A stretch of DNA of 64,000 nt from Ascarosepion bandense (Eukaryota > Mollusca > Cephalopoda > Sepiida > Sepiidae): NCBI GenBank assembly GCA_037127315.1, contig JBBBDQ010001157.1, forward strand, positions 158,501-222,500. The letters are read 5' to 3'. A model generated the notes under the pieces. It did no database searches. It had not been told where the DNA came from and saw only the letters and a program-made list of their open reading frames with translations. The translations under genes and the position numbers were made by a program. This document shows positions 32,822 through 43,524 of the stretch, one piece after another; positions within the stretch are counted from its first letter, which is position 1; each line of letters opens with the position of its first letter.

Positions 32822-33815
32822 ATTATTCTCTGCCCCTACTGAAAATTAAACCTAAAATACTAAAAAAAATACTTTTAACCAGTACCACCGAAGTCCCATT
32901 CCATGATCACACAAACAATATATACGTGCTACTAATAAATTAATATCGACTTCCCAAACTAAATTGTAGATGAAGACATAGGACGATATTTCAAAAACCT
33001 CAACACACATCAAACAATATGGTTCTTCCCCCAAAGACCCTAAACATATTAAACGCTTTTATTTCAACCAGATGCATGATAATTACAAACAGGAGGAAAA
33101 AGAATCATAAAAAATCTCATTCATACTAGTATATCTCCCGTTGATCATAATAAAAAATTAAAATAAATATATATTATCAAGAATACAATACTACTAATTT
33201 AATTGTCCGTAATAACTCTTCCACACCAACTGATATATTACGTAAAACCAACATTATATATCAATTCAAATGTCTCTTAGAAGAATGTATCTACGAAAAA
33301 AACAAAACAAACATATATGTTGGATTTACATCAACTACATTAACAAGACGTCTTACATTACACATGTCTGACCATTCGTCCACTTCTAGACAACTACAAC
33401 AACATTCCTGTCTACATTTACAATATAAAAAAATAATGATTGCTAACTCAACTATCCTACACCAAGAAAACAATAGAAGAAAGCTAGAATTTCTCGAGGC
33501 AATATTCATTAAAAAATTTAATTCGTCAATGAATAGAATCAGCTATGAATACTGTAGTAATTTTCTAAAATGTTTGTAAAAAGAACAGTTTTTTCATGCT
33601 TTAACACGTGCATAACCATGACATTACAACATAAAAAAGTTCCATTTTGGATAATTTTTCACGTTCTAAAGCAAGTTATCAACCGTTATATTTGAAGCAA
33701 GAAGAAAATTTACAGTAATTTTAGCAACAGTTTTGCGGTTATTTTTTGTTACCATCACTCACACCCCTGAAGATGATCTCGAAAGGAGATTGAAAGTACT
33801 TGGGAACATTGAGAA
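32480..33815 (+). mobile_element. Penelope-like element, RT and GIY-YIG pieces
   Basis: Outer word GGGCTCTCTTAGAGAGTTAT and TATACCCACACTGCATACTA match the PLE end at 2313. Then, past a TA tract: LITPYISDKYSIKSSLELIQ, ASLDVENLFTSFPLRETIDI (RT motif A), another TA tract, TEVPFHDHTNN, then LRKTNIIYQFKCLLEE and IYVGFTSTTLTRRLTLHMSD (GIY-YIG-like nuclease, 33295-33363). The end at 33767 has CTGAAGA, an ATCTC-GAAA-GGAGAT hairpin and GAAAG. Two TA microsatellites have replaced or invaded coding DNA. Confidence 0.75.
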
Positions 33816-33980
33816 ATGAATAAAAAAATCACCTGTCAACGTTACAGCTTATATCTGACATCTTTCAATTATAATACACGAAAGATAATCCGTGAGTATG
33901 AACGGATTTTATTAAAAATAAACATACACAATGTTTGCAATTTATTTAATCTGACATGTCTAAAAGAAAATTTGCTCCCT

Positions 33981-34047
<67 letters not shown>
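33816..34047 (+). mobile_element. PLE ORF start segment ending in (CA)n(TA)n
   Basis: Frame reads TRKIIREYERILLKINIHN, NLTCLKENLLPKHT and then runs into CA (33984-34032) and TA repeats. The segment is homologous to KIRRLERLMIKHN...SICLENYLLPRYT encoded by the other PLE ends, and to 36580-36738. In all copies unique sequence stops after LLP-(Y/H)T and a microsatellite begins. Confidence 0.6.
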
Positions 34048-34048
<1 letters not shown>

Positions 34049-34179
34049 TATTGACCTGGATCAGATAGTAAAACTACAATATTCACTAGTTTAAAAGGAA
34101 CGAGACAGAACTAGAATGATAGGGAGAAAATAACACAATAATCAACAGATATCCGATATCAGTCAAAAAATAAACATCT

Positions 34180-34265
34180 GAAGATGTTCAGATAGCTCTT
34201 GGCTGAAACGTTGTTCCATATAATATCTATAATAAACAAGATGAGAATAATAGTTCGATTAGATT
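34180..34265 (+). mobile_element. PLE-end fragment
   Basis: Contains CTGAAGATGTTCAGATAGC ... GGCTGAAACGTTGTTCC, with the CTGAAGAT and GAAAC boxes typical of PLE ends here, followed by AATAATAGTTCGA, as at 23500. Confidence 0.4.
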
Positions 34266-34344
34266 AAAGCCTATTAACAATTCCACATCTCAAAATGATA
34301 TACAAAATTTCGATTGATGATTGACGTAGCAGAAGAATTCCTTC

Positions 34345-34630
34345 AGTAGCTGCTGTTACTTTTTATTGTAGACTGATTATCAAGTAAGACTATAAGAATC
34401 AATCTGTCCTTTAATTTAACCCATAACCGAGGGAGAAAAGAAAGATTTTTACCTTTTCCAAGATTATTTGCGTGTAATTTATTTGCATGTATTCGCTCTC
34501 TGATTTCTCATCCGTACATCCAAGCTTATAGTAGCTGGTATTCCCAATCAGCCACCCATCTAGGAAACTGACCTGTATCAGCGTTGGTGATTGGACGAGA
34601 ACCGGTGTTTTAGTGCGATATGGCCGTATG
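34345..34630 (-). mobile_element. SINE with 5S rRNA-like head and family 1 body
   Basis: On the minus strand, 34630-34522 is a recognisable 5S rRNA derivative: TACGGCCATAT, AACACCGGTTCTCGTCC, ATCACC, GATGGGTGGCTGATTGGGAA, TACCAGCTACTATAAGCTT. The Pol III internal control region lies inside this part. It then runs into the same body as the tRNA-headed SINEs: TACACGCAAATAATCTTGG, AAAGGTA, GGTTATGGGTTAAATTAAAG, GACAGATTG, TCTTATAGTCTTACTTG, CAGTCTACAATAAAAAGTAA. The 3' tail with the GAGACA hairpin is lost. Confidence 0.8.
34522..34630 (-). rRNA. 5S rRNA-derived sequence (not a functional 5S gene)
   Basis: About 109 bases align in order with animal 5S rRNA but with a changed middle (GTTAAGCAACGTCGGGCC-like region altered) and no free 3' end, since SINE body follows directly. 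It is therefore a retroposon promoter rather than a ribosomal gene. Confidence 0.7.
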
Positions 34631-34639
34631 TTGATTAGT

Positions 34640-35725
34640 AAATCTTTTAAGCGTGGTAAATAAAAGATTAGAATAATTAAGGTGTTTTAAATATGTTAGT
34701 TAAAGATGAAACACGATAAACGTAAAGAGATGGTCGAAAATAAGAAATAATGTCAAAACTGATGTAAAACAGTAAAGGAGATAAAGACAAAACATGCGAA
34801 AGATGAAAAGGCTGGAAGATACAAGCGATGAGGTAAAGACTGGGAGTGAAAATATTTGCGGGGAGAATATGAAAAACGAAAATAGTACCGCAAAAAGTAG
34901 AAGGGGTTAAGAAAAAGAGAACGTAAGAATTGTGTGGGCGGGTGTATGAAAAATGTTTGGCATTAGAGGTGTTATTGCTTGCTATTGATTAATTATTGTG
35001 GACGGCGGCGCGCGAATAGCATGTGATTGTTGTCAGCCGATAAAATTACAGACTCGGAACTCGAGATTCGACCAACGTCCTTTACTTTCTGTTGATCTTG
35101 CGTGGTCGGGCAGACACAAATTATCATATGGTCTTCGTTTTTCAGCCTTGTCTGTCATCGGATCGATTCTATCAAGAGATTCTCCATGCCAAAACGAGGC
35201 TTACTACAGAAAAGAAAATGGCTGCCACTTTTCCAGTTCAGAAGGAAGAAGAGAAGAAAATGAGACAGAAGGATTGAAATAGATTACAGAGTTTATTCTT
35301 TATCGACATGACTGGCTGCAGTAATGACAGGGTTCAAGCCAAGTTTCCTGGAAGAAATCATTTGGAGAAGATATTGTTTACATGACAAACAAAATCATTG
35401 CGCAACTTACTGCCAAACACTAAAACAACTTACACTGACAAACATAGAGAGAAATTCAAACCTGTTGCAAAGGAGACATTTATTCAAGATTTTCGACTAC
35501 ATTTATGTAGTTTTCAAAAGAAAGTTTCTACCAGTCAGTTTGATTACCGGATATACTCATATAGTAAGGTTAAAATTTCCCGTTTCGGTAGTCATTGACT
35601 TCACTAGATGTTATAAGTCTTTCTAATACTGATGAAAATAACCTACCAACCTTTTTTACTTTTGGTAGTGTTAAACATTTACAACTGGATTAATAGCATT
35701 TATAACATAGTGGGTTTTTGTTGTG
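34640..35725. other. Unassigned region with three weak reading frames
   Basis: Less AT-rich around 34990-35280, where two overlapping plus-strand frames (94 and 61 residues) run, followed by frames at 35324-35626. No motif, signal peptide or repeat is recognisable. They could be remnants of an unknown element or of a decayed exon; I do not call a gene. Confidence 0.3.
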
Positions 35726-35727
35726 GG

Positions 35728-36533
35728 ATTTTTCCATATTTTGATGGTATAATAAATCCGACTTTAACACACCTATACACTTTCAGGAGACAAGGAAAAG
35801 AAGTTTTACATTTTTAAATTGACCAATAATAAAACATTTTTTATTAGATAATTGGTTTTAAAATGTTGCCATATGGGGACGTCATTCTGAACAAATTGGA
35901 TACACAATCGTATATATTGACCAATTAGAAGACAGGAAAAACTCGATCCTTTTCTAGGTCGCGAAAATGCTCATATACGCGTTATTTTGCCTTTTTTTCT
36001 TCAGATAGCTTTCGAGGCGTCCCCGAGACGTAAGTCTTGTTAGCATGTCTTTCTTATCGTCCCACCTTCTCGTGCAGTGAAAGAAAGAGAGCCGTGATTA
36101 ATATCTGGACCTTTCAAGCCACGTTCACGTTAAACTTTCTCATCTCTCTTGTGCTGCGTTCTGGATATCTCCTTCCTCATGCAATGGACAAACAACTCTG
36201 TCTAGACATTCAAAAAGCAGACGACAATTTTCTCACTGAATAACAATCTCTTTCCCCTTATACTTTTCTTCCTCAACTGGCCAGCAACACATGAAAGAGA
36301 GTAACAAACTCAGTATACAGAAGTCTACTACTTTCGTGCACGCATACAGAAACAAATATCTATAAGAATTTTCTGCATAAAAACAAACTTTCCAATGAAC
36401 TTTAAACACCCAGTTATAATCTTTATAAATATTATAACTTGATGATTAATAAATCTTTTTTATAATAAAAGAAAGAGATCTTTTTAATTCTTTGATACCT
36501 TTTAAACTTCCTGCACCTTCTGATCTATAAATT
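35728..36533 (+). repeat. About 800-bp direct duplication, copy 1
   Basis: Shares with 38003-38875, in the same orientation and order, TTCCATATTTTGAT, ACACCTATACACTTTCAGGA, AAAAGAAGTTTTACATTTTT, AGAAGACAGGAAAAACTCGA, GTGAAAGAAAGAGAG, GACATT-AAAA-GCAGACGACA and CTTCCTCAACTGGCCAGCA, ending at CCTTCTGATCTAT. Copies are about 2.28 kb apart start to start. No coding sequence. They could be an LTR-like pair or a segmental duplication. Confidence 0.75.
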
Positions 36534-36539
36534 GTGATT

Positions 36540-36735
36540 GAAAGAAAGTGATTGAAAGTACTTGGGAACATCGAGAAATGAATAATCAAATCATTTGCCA
36601 AAGTTACAACTCTTTTCTTACTTCTTTCGCTTATAATACGCGAAAGATTATTCGTGATTATTAACGGATTTTATTAAAAATAAGCAGACAAAATTTAATC
36701 TGATATGTTTAAGAGAAAATTTGATGCCTAAATAC

Positions 36736-36785
<50 letters not shown>

Positions 36786-36870
36786 GTATTTAGGCATCAA
36801 ATTTTCTCTTACACACATATATATATATATGTATTTAAGCATCAAATTTTCTCTTATATATATATATATA
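36540..36870 (+). mobile_element. PLE-end fragment with palindrome around (AT)n
   Basis: 36545-36738 matches 33780-33983 (GATTGAAAGTACTTGGGAAC, ACGCGAAAGATTATTCGTGA, ACGGATTTTATTAAAAATAA). At 36712-36809 AAAATTTGATGCCTAAATAC is followed by (AT)n and then its exact reverse complement. A third, inverted-type copy follows another TA tract at 36833-36856. The unique arms all stop at the microsatellite. Confidence 0.7.
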
Positions 36871-36879
36871 TAAACTTTA

Positions 36880-38002
36880 CTAAAACAAAGTTCTCATTGT
36901 CTCTTGTGCGTATCCATTTTTTGGAGTTCAGTTATTAGGTTAAGCAAGTATAGACATCGTATTAATAATCAAGCTCAGGTCAGCCATGCGCTGGTTTGGA
37001 ACAATCAAAGGAATGTTATTGCTGGAAGGTTTAAACATGATTATGGGATATCCGTTTGTTTGTTTTTTGTCCAGAAAAATGTCTGGGAGTTATTCCTAGC
37101 TGAAAGTCCCAGTCTGTATTGTTTTAATGTCAGATTGTTACTTTCGTTTATCACTTTATCAGTCTCGATTCTTCTTTTGTGAAATTTTTGCCTTATTACT
37201 GTTGCTTTGCCTTGCATACATTATTTGCTTGTCTTATATTATCTTTTGTTCTGTTCGTTTTTGTTCGTTTCCTTGTTATTGCCTATTGCAAACTTTGCCT
37301 ATTCTGTTTGTCGGATAGTTCTTTAACTTATTTTGCTTTTAACTCTGACTACTTACTCCACACTTTGTATTTATTAATTTATTTCATTTTCTTAGAGATT
37401 ACATTATTAATTTATATTCCAGTTACAAGTGCTAACCATTTTTTGATGTTGTGTTGGAAGTGTTCAACTGATACGATTTTTGTTATTTAGTAATTTCTTT
37501 CTTTGCAATTTTGTAGCAGTAGTGTATAGGTTCTGATGTAGGATAGCCTCCTTTATAATTTATGGGACTAACTCGTTTGAAGCCATTTTTAACCACTCAT
37601 ATGAGAAAACGGTTGTAGATAAAAATTTAAACATCACTGAATGTGTTAGATGTCATTCCTAGCATCTATATGAAAATTTATATCTGACTAGACTATTTCA
37701 GAACATTATTCAACTTTTCAAGTCAATATTTTGGTTTTGGGACATTTTACTCTGCTGGACAAAAGTATACCTATCACAACCTATTTGTGTTTAGTTTATA
37801 AGTCAATAATATTGTTTATTCAACGAGCTCACCTGAATTCGTAACAGTCACGATGACTTGTTACATCTTCAAACAGGCGCCTTGCTTGGAATATCGATTG
37901 AAACTCAAAGTTACTTAGACTTCAAGTAGACCTCATATATACGATTTATTGTTAAAGATACGGGAAAAATGATTAGCGCCTTATACCAGTCAAGTATCGA
38001 AT
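36880..38002. other. Unassigned region between direct duplicates
   Basis: T-rich frames at 36904-37490 are hydrophobic (rich in Leu, Phe, Cys), but this follows from base composition, with no conserved motif. At 37750 CTGCTGGACAAAAGTATACC resembles a Tc1-like terminal repeat tip, without a partner. Confidence 0.3.
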
Positions 38003-38521
38003 TTCTCCATATTTTGATTGCTTAATAAATCCGACTTTACACACACCTATACACTTTCAGGAGCCAAGGAAAAGAAGTTTTACATTTTTGAATTGACCAA
38101 TAATGAATAATATTTTATTAGATAATTGTTTTTAAGATTTTGCCATATGCAGACGTCGTCTAGAACAAATTGGACACACAATAATATATATTGAGCAATT
38201 AGAAGACAGGAAAAACTCGATCCTTTTCTTGATCGCGGAAATATTCATATACGCGAATTTTGCATTTTTTTCAGGGGGCTTTTGAACCGTATCCGGGACA
38301 TATGACCCGTCGACCTATGTTTCTTAATGTCTCACCTTTTTTTTTATGAAGTGAAAGAAAGAGAGTCGTGATTAATAACTGAACCTTCCAATCTACGTTA
38401 ACACGCATTTTTCACTCTCATCCCTCTCTGGTGCTGCGTTCTCTCTCCTTCTTTATGATGCAAAGGACAAAAATCTACACCTGTCTAGACATTAAAAAGG
38501 CAGACGACAATTTTCAGACTA

Positions 38522-38564
<43 letters not shown>

Positions 38565-38875
38565 TTCATCTCTGCTTTTCTTCCTCAACTGGCCAGCAGC
38601 AATAAATGAAAGAGAGGAACAAATTCAGTGTACAGAAGTCTAATACTTTCGTGCACGTATACAGAAACAAATTTCTACAAGAGTTTTCTTAATAAAAAAC
38701 AAACTTTCAAATGAACTTTAAACACCCAGTTATTATTTTTATATATAACATAATTTTGATAAATAATAAATAATCCTTCTATCAGAAAAATGATAATTTT
38801 TATCTTACAATTCCTCTGCAACCATCCGATTTATTTTTTGATGACTTTTAACCACCCTTCTGATCTATTAAATGC
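38003..38875 (+). repeat. About 870-bp direct duplication, copy 2
   Basis: Second copy of 35728-36533. It carries an extra (CT)n tract at 38524-38555 and several small indels. Divergence by eye is roughly 10-15%, so the duplication is not recent. Confidence 0.75.
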
Positions 38876-38960
38876 AGGAAGTTCGGCTAAGTTTGACACA
38901 AAAACATTTTTGCAAGAAATGGCCGAACTTCCCTATACCAGAAAATAACCTCCAAACTTT

Positions 38961-39590
38961 TTGGGCACTTCAACGTGGCGTAATGGTTAGTATGCTTGTC
39001 TCACTAGATAAATTACGACTGAGTAGTGAGTTTGATCCTCATTGGGTACTCCACACTTTCAACCTTGCGGTAATTCTAAGCTATGTTTATAAAATCATTT
39101 AAGAACATTTCAAGCTTGTCTTGCTAGATCAATTTCTACTGAGTAGTGAGTTTGATCCTCATTGGGTACTCTACACTTTCAACCTTGCGGTAATTCTAAG
39201 CTATGTTTATAAAATCATTTAAGAACATTTCAAGCTTGTCTTTCTAGATCAATTTCTACTGAGTAGTGAGTTTGATCCTCATTGGGTACTCTACACTTTC
39301 AACCTTGCGGTAATTCTAAGCTATATTTATAAAATCATTTAAGAACATTTCAAGCTTGTCTTTCTAGATCAATTTCTACTGAGTAATACTTTCAATCCGC
39401 TCCGTGTGTGCCACACTTTCAGCCTTGTGTCATGTCTAAGTTACGCTTAAAATCATTTTGGACACTTCGACGTCGTATAATGGTTGGCAAGATTGTTTCT
39501 CTAGATAAATTACGACTAAGTAGTAAGTTCGATCCGAACTGGGAGCTCCATACTTTTGACTTTGTGCCACATCTGAGCTACATTTAGTAA
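38961..39590 (+). repeat. Tandem array of SINE family 2 units, 120-bp period
   Basis: Unit 1 (38961 on) has a tRNA-like head: GTGGCGTAATGGTTAGTATG (A box) and GAGTTTGATCCTCATTGGG (B box). Units at 39121-39240 and 39241-39360 repeat with an exact 120-base period and two or three differences, but their A-box is replaced by TTTAAGAACATTTCAAGC. A diverged unit follows (39361-39465), and a last one (39466-39587) again has a full head (CGTATAATGGTTGGCA, GTTCGATCC). Confidence 0.85.
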
Positions 39591-39659
39591 ATTTCCATCT
39601 ACCATACTCTATCTTTACACGTGTCAGATCAGACCACAATGTAAAATTGCTGCAATATC

Positions 39660-40000
39660 CGGACTGGAGATGCCCAATCTCCTTTTTCTAGCCATGATAG
39701 ATTTAAAAAACGTTTACGCGCCCTTGCGTGTAATTAATTATTTCACCCTACAAACCCTTTCTCACAGACAAAGCGTTGCAATCCTCTCACTATTCAATCT
39801 CTGTTTTCATCGAAAATGTTCTGACTATCTAAATTCGTTCGTTCCATCATTTCAGTCCTTTATGAGCTTCATGCTATGTTTTCAGGGTCGAATCATTCTT
39901 ATTTCCTTGTTGAATGGCCATTACTTGAATGGCCAGACTGTTGAATGGCCATTACTTTGTGGTATAGATTTTCGAGTGGATGCTTTCTAGGTCACTACAA
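39660..40000 (+). pseudogene. Jockey/CR1-type LINE C-terminal remnant
   Basis: Frame reads LQTLSHRQSVAILSLFNLCF, HRKCSDYLNSFVPSF, matching SL-HRRDVASLSLFYKYYFGRCS-EL--L-P of the LINE tail. It contains three tandem copies of TTGAATGGCCATTAC (39913-39957). Confidence 0.55.
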
Positions 40001-40069
40001 TTTTAACGTCATTCAAATTTAGGATTAACCATTATCTATCGAACCTATCCACATAAGCAGAACTGCTCA

Positions 40070-40480
40070 ATGTCTTCGTATATATTTGTACAACAACCTA
40101 ATGCGGTAGCCCCACACCTTGGCCTTGTATTATCGTGTGTAAAAAAATCTATAATAAAAAAATTAGTGAATCGCTATTTCCGTGGCAAATGTTCAGGTAA
40201 GATCCACTCTTTTTCAAACATTTACAACTACCAGACGGAATGCTACTTACACAGATTTAAAATTCGAACCACCCTTATTTCCTTAGTCATATTAAAGATA
40301 ATGTTCAACACAAATAGCTTTTTCGCAAGAACTGCTACTTTGAGGAACTGACTTGATCGTGACAGCTTTCCTTAACTCTACAATCTCAACCTCGTCAAGT
40401 CAATGATATATTGTTATCTATCCTCCTTAACCTTACTCTTCAATATCTACTACCTTAATAATTGCAGTCATCCCGATAAT
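40070..40480 (+). pseudogene. Second LINE C-terminal remnant in tandem
   Basis: Frame reads KLVNRYFRGKCSGKIHSFSN and later FFARTATLRN.LDRDSFP, matching the same C-terminal region (YFRGRCS-EL ... R-ARLWNSLP). It lies directly after another copy of the same region, so two truncated insertions or a duplication are present. Confidence 0.45.
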
Positions 40481-40577
40481 CTCAAGTAAGGTCTTTTTTG
40501 GGGTCTGGAAACGAGCAAAACAATTGACTTATGATATTTTTCTCAGGAAAGCTCCACGTTCGAATATTGCGAAAAAT

Positions 40578-40640
40578 AAATGCATTACGTATAAAAGAAA
40601 TGCATTACGTATAAAAGAAATGTATTACGTATAAAAATAT
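40578..40640. repeat. Three tandem 20-bp units
   Basis: AAATGCATTACGTATAAAAG repeated three times, the last with one change. Confidence 0.85.
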
Positions 40641-40856
40641 CGAAGCAGTTTCAGTTCCGTGGATTGTGATTCTATTGACCATTTTAAAACTTTCGACTGC
40701 AACAAATGAATTAATTTTCTATTTATTAAATTAGCATAGACGTAACGTGCGTGGTATCCCCAAGTGTACAATTCTTAGATACGCTAAATTTCTGATAATA
40801 AAAAAAAGAATATCAAACTTCCTTCTACGAATCGCTCTTGACCGAAGATTATGTTA

Positions 40857-41599
40857 AACTAGCAGTATAGCCCGGCGTTGCTCGAATGTAATGAAAGCTT
40901 TAAAACTAATCCATGGTCCTGGAGCTCAGACTCTTTGGACGTTGGCACGAGAGACTAAAAAGCAATAGTTGTTTCCAGTTAAAGCGAAACCGTAGACTGA
41001 AAGAAAAATGAATGGATGTAAGTCAAATTTTGATTTCCTGCTATCGATATCAAATAAGTTTTTTCGTTGTAAACCGAATTTTGAAGGCTAAATAAGTTCT
41101 CTGAGTAAATGGTATCATGGCTGAAACTAAGAACTACAATTATACCTACTTAGAGCCAAACCCGAAGCAAAAACTAAAATAAAAGGGCTGAAAAAAATAC
41201 AGATATACAGGTAGATAAACAGACACACATACAGATATCTTGCCTTATATATATATATATATATATATATATTATCGATTTTCTGCACTATTGTAAGAAA
41301 TGCAACCTTGAAACTTCTGAATATCGTTTCTTATGTCTTTGTCTATGAGTGTATCAAATTTGATTAAAATAGGACCACTCGTTCTATAACCCGATTTTTC
41401 GATTATCGATTTCCGATATTTATCGGGGGTACCTCGACACAAAACCTAGCTAAGAACACTCACAGATGCTTATAGTACAACTGTGTAAATTTTCAAGAAA
41501 ATCGGTTCAGCTGTTTCGGAGTCTATAGGTAACGGACACACAGACACACGGACACACACAGACACACACAGACAAAGTTCCATCTATAAATAAGTTTAG
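40857..41599 (+). mobile_element. 743-bp interspersed repeat, copy 1
   Basis: Starts AACTAGCAGTATAGCCCGGC and ends ATAAATAAGTTTAG. An inverted, closely similar copy lies at 60205-60962. It contains TAAACAGACACACATACAGA, a TA tract, a TATCGATTTTCTGCACTATT word, GAAAATCGGTTCAGCTGTTT and a CA-rich tail. The start word and the phrase around the TGAACCGATTTTC region are widespread in invertebrate genomes, but I cannot name the family. No coding capacity. Confidence 0.75.
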
Positions 41600-41966
41600 G
41601 TTTTTAGATTCAATAATGGTAATAGCTTTCCGCTGGCAACCAAATGAAATTGGTACAATTAGCGGATGCGAATCTTATTTACGTCTGCAGTGTATCATTG
41701 TTAGGAATGGTATTTTGACATTTTCAGTGACGTTACTTCCCCAAGCAGACATAATCCGAACCAACAAACTGTCGTTGGACTCACCACCATTTTTGACACT
41801 TCCCTGCTTTTTAAAGGGGTTTTTGTTTGTTGGATTTTATTTTCCATTGGTTACTTTACCTGGATGTTCCAAAACGATTCTCTCTATCTAAATATTGACC
41901 TGGTTTGACGCTTTAATCGTAAAGTAAGAGTAATAATTTAAAAAAATAGTGCGCTCGAGTCTCGAT
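41600..41966. other. No gene recognised
   Basis: A 91-residue plus-strand frame (41616-41891) has no known motif. Confidence 0.35.
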
Positions 41967-42270
41967 CAGTCAGTTAAGCGCCATACGTGAGACACGCTTG
42001 GGCGATCATGTCTCTTTCGGGACATGACTGACTGGGCAAAAGATTATCCCGCAGTAGGTTGCCATTACTTTCTGCGGTAGACTGGTTGCCGACCAAGGCT
42101 ATAGAACCCAATGTGTCATTTTAGTTAATTAATAATTGAAGGGAAGAGACAGATTAATACCTTTTGCAAGGGTATTTGCACGTAAGTGAATGCAAGGAAT
42201 TCAACTGGAATTCAAACTCTGCTCTCCGATTTTTTGTTCTAAGCTGATATCCGATGCACCACAACGCACA
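41967..42270 (-). mobile_element. SINE family 1, minus strand
   Basis: Near-complete copy: the head on the minus strand reads GCGTTGTGGTGCATCGGATA with a weak B box, then GGTATTAATCTGTCTCTTCC, GGTTCTATAGCCTTGGTCGG, AATGGCAACCTACTGCGGGA and the tail hairpin TGTCCCGAAAGAGACA, ending TTAACTGACTG. It is the copy most like 18615-18925. Confidence 0.85.
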
Positions 42271-42339
42271 ATTTTGCGTCTCGATACAGAACTCATTTGT
42301 TTTTATCATTTCACCCCAAGCAAGGCAGCGATGCCACTT

Positions 42340-42760
42340 GTGTGCATCGGGTTACAAGGAACTAAATTGAAAGAGAAGACTGAAAAAAAGGAGGACTGGG
42401 GGAAGGACAAATATTTGGTGATCATGGTTATAAGAGAAGCAAGTCAACGGAAGGGAGTTCCACAGGTGAAAAGAGCGAGAGAAGAAACTTTTAAAGAGGT
42501 AATGGCGGTTGCATTTAGCTATTTCAGCATTAAAATGCTTGGACCTAAATGTCAATCTGGTAGTACGCTTGAATTTATGTATTTGGGGCGCAACGTAAAA
42601 AAGTTCACCAGAGCAGTTGCCATGAAAATATTTGTAGAGGAGACATAAGGAAGCCACGTCACGTCGGTGAGAAAGTGACTGAACTCACGATACCTGGTCA
42701 AGGATTTTATCAAGAATCCCAAGATGTACAGTAGGAGCACCAGATATGAGAACAGCATTC
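42340..42760 (-). pseudogene. Jockey/CR1-type LINE C-terminal remnant
   Basis: Minus strand reads MASLCLLYKYFHGNCSGELF, RTTRLTFRSKHFNAE and FFSRSFHLWNSLPLTCFSYN: the complete tail motif set (YKYFHG-CS-EL ... R-LWNSLP--CF). The preceding RT domain is missing. The 152-residue plus-strand frame over the same bases is its antisense shadow. Confidence 0.75.
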
Positions 42761-43522
42761 AATGTATGGACGGGTAAATAAAACATTAAATGAATCAAAA
42801 GTATCAGAAATATATAATGAAGCATGAAAAACCGTGTAACCTTGAAATTGAGAAAGATGTCAATGTAAATTTCAATACTTTTATTGAAAGATTTGCACAA
42901 TTTTAAATAAATTTTAGTATACTGGTAGTAAATGCATTTTGTATTAATTAAATCAATATTCCATTAAAATACTGGAGTGTTGAATTGGAAATTCAATATT
43001 GTACTGGTGACAGGGAGTACTAATGTGTTAGAAGGTACAATGAATATCTTGCCATTGGGCACTGGCAGCCCATATTGCTTATAATTTTCATGTCTAATTC
43101 ATGTTTACTGACATTATTTAACGAAACCAATAAGCGAATAGTTTCTTGAGTAAAGTTAACAATTGCTCCAAATTGTTTTGATCATGCTTCGTTCATTAGT
43201 TTCATAATATTTTGCCTTAAGATTTGATCTTAATTGATTTGTTCACAAGGATGTCCAATACATAATATATGATGATAGTTGGATACTCGTTTTCAAGGGT
43301 TACTGGCTAGTCTCTATTGCAGAGATCCGCTCAGACAAATTTGCGTTTCTTCAACACTTGCAAAGCAAATCAGTGGTTTATGCTCTAACTATGCTGAACT
43401 TAGTTACAATTTTCTGAGAAGGAGCGCTGTGGTTGAATGAGGACAGTATGTTGAATCACTCGGACAAGATGAACTGTGACTTCGTGCTAGCCCAAACACT
43501 GAACCCCAGGAAATATATATAA
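42761..43522. other. No gene recognised
   Basis: AT-rich spacer left of the mariner copy. At about 43425-43500 a GCGCTGTGGTTGAATGAGGA word could be a decayed tRNA-like A box; not called. Confidence 0.35.
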
Positions 43523-43524
43523 TA

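Noticed and set aside
34522..34630. Functional 5S rRNA gene
   Set aside because: The middle of the molecule is altered and a SINE body follows directly without a Pol III terminator.
34998..35280. Two overlapping frames in a less AT-rich patch as a host exon
   Set aside because: No family motif and both frames are short; left as unassigned sequence.
37127..37490. Hydrophobic frames resembling membrane proteins
   Set aside because: T-rich base composition gives Leu/Phe/Cys-rich translation on its own; no conserved residues or family pattern.
42190..42648. 152-residue plus-strand open frame, the second longest in the window
   Set aside because: It overlaps a SINE head and is antisense to the LINE tail that carries clear conserved motifs on the minus strand.
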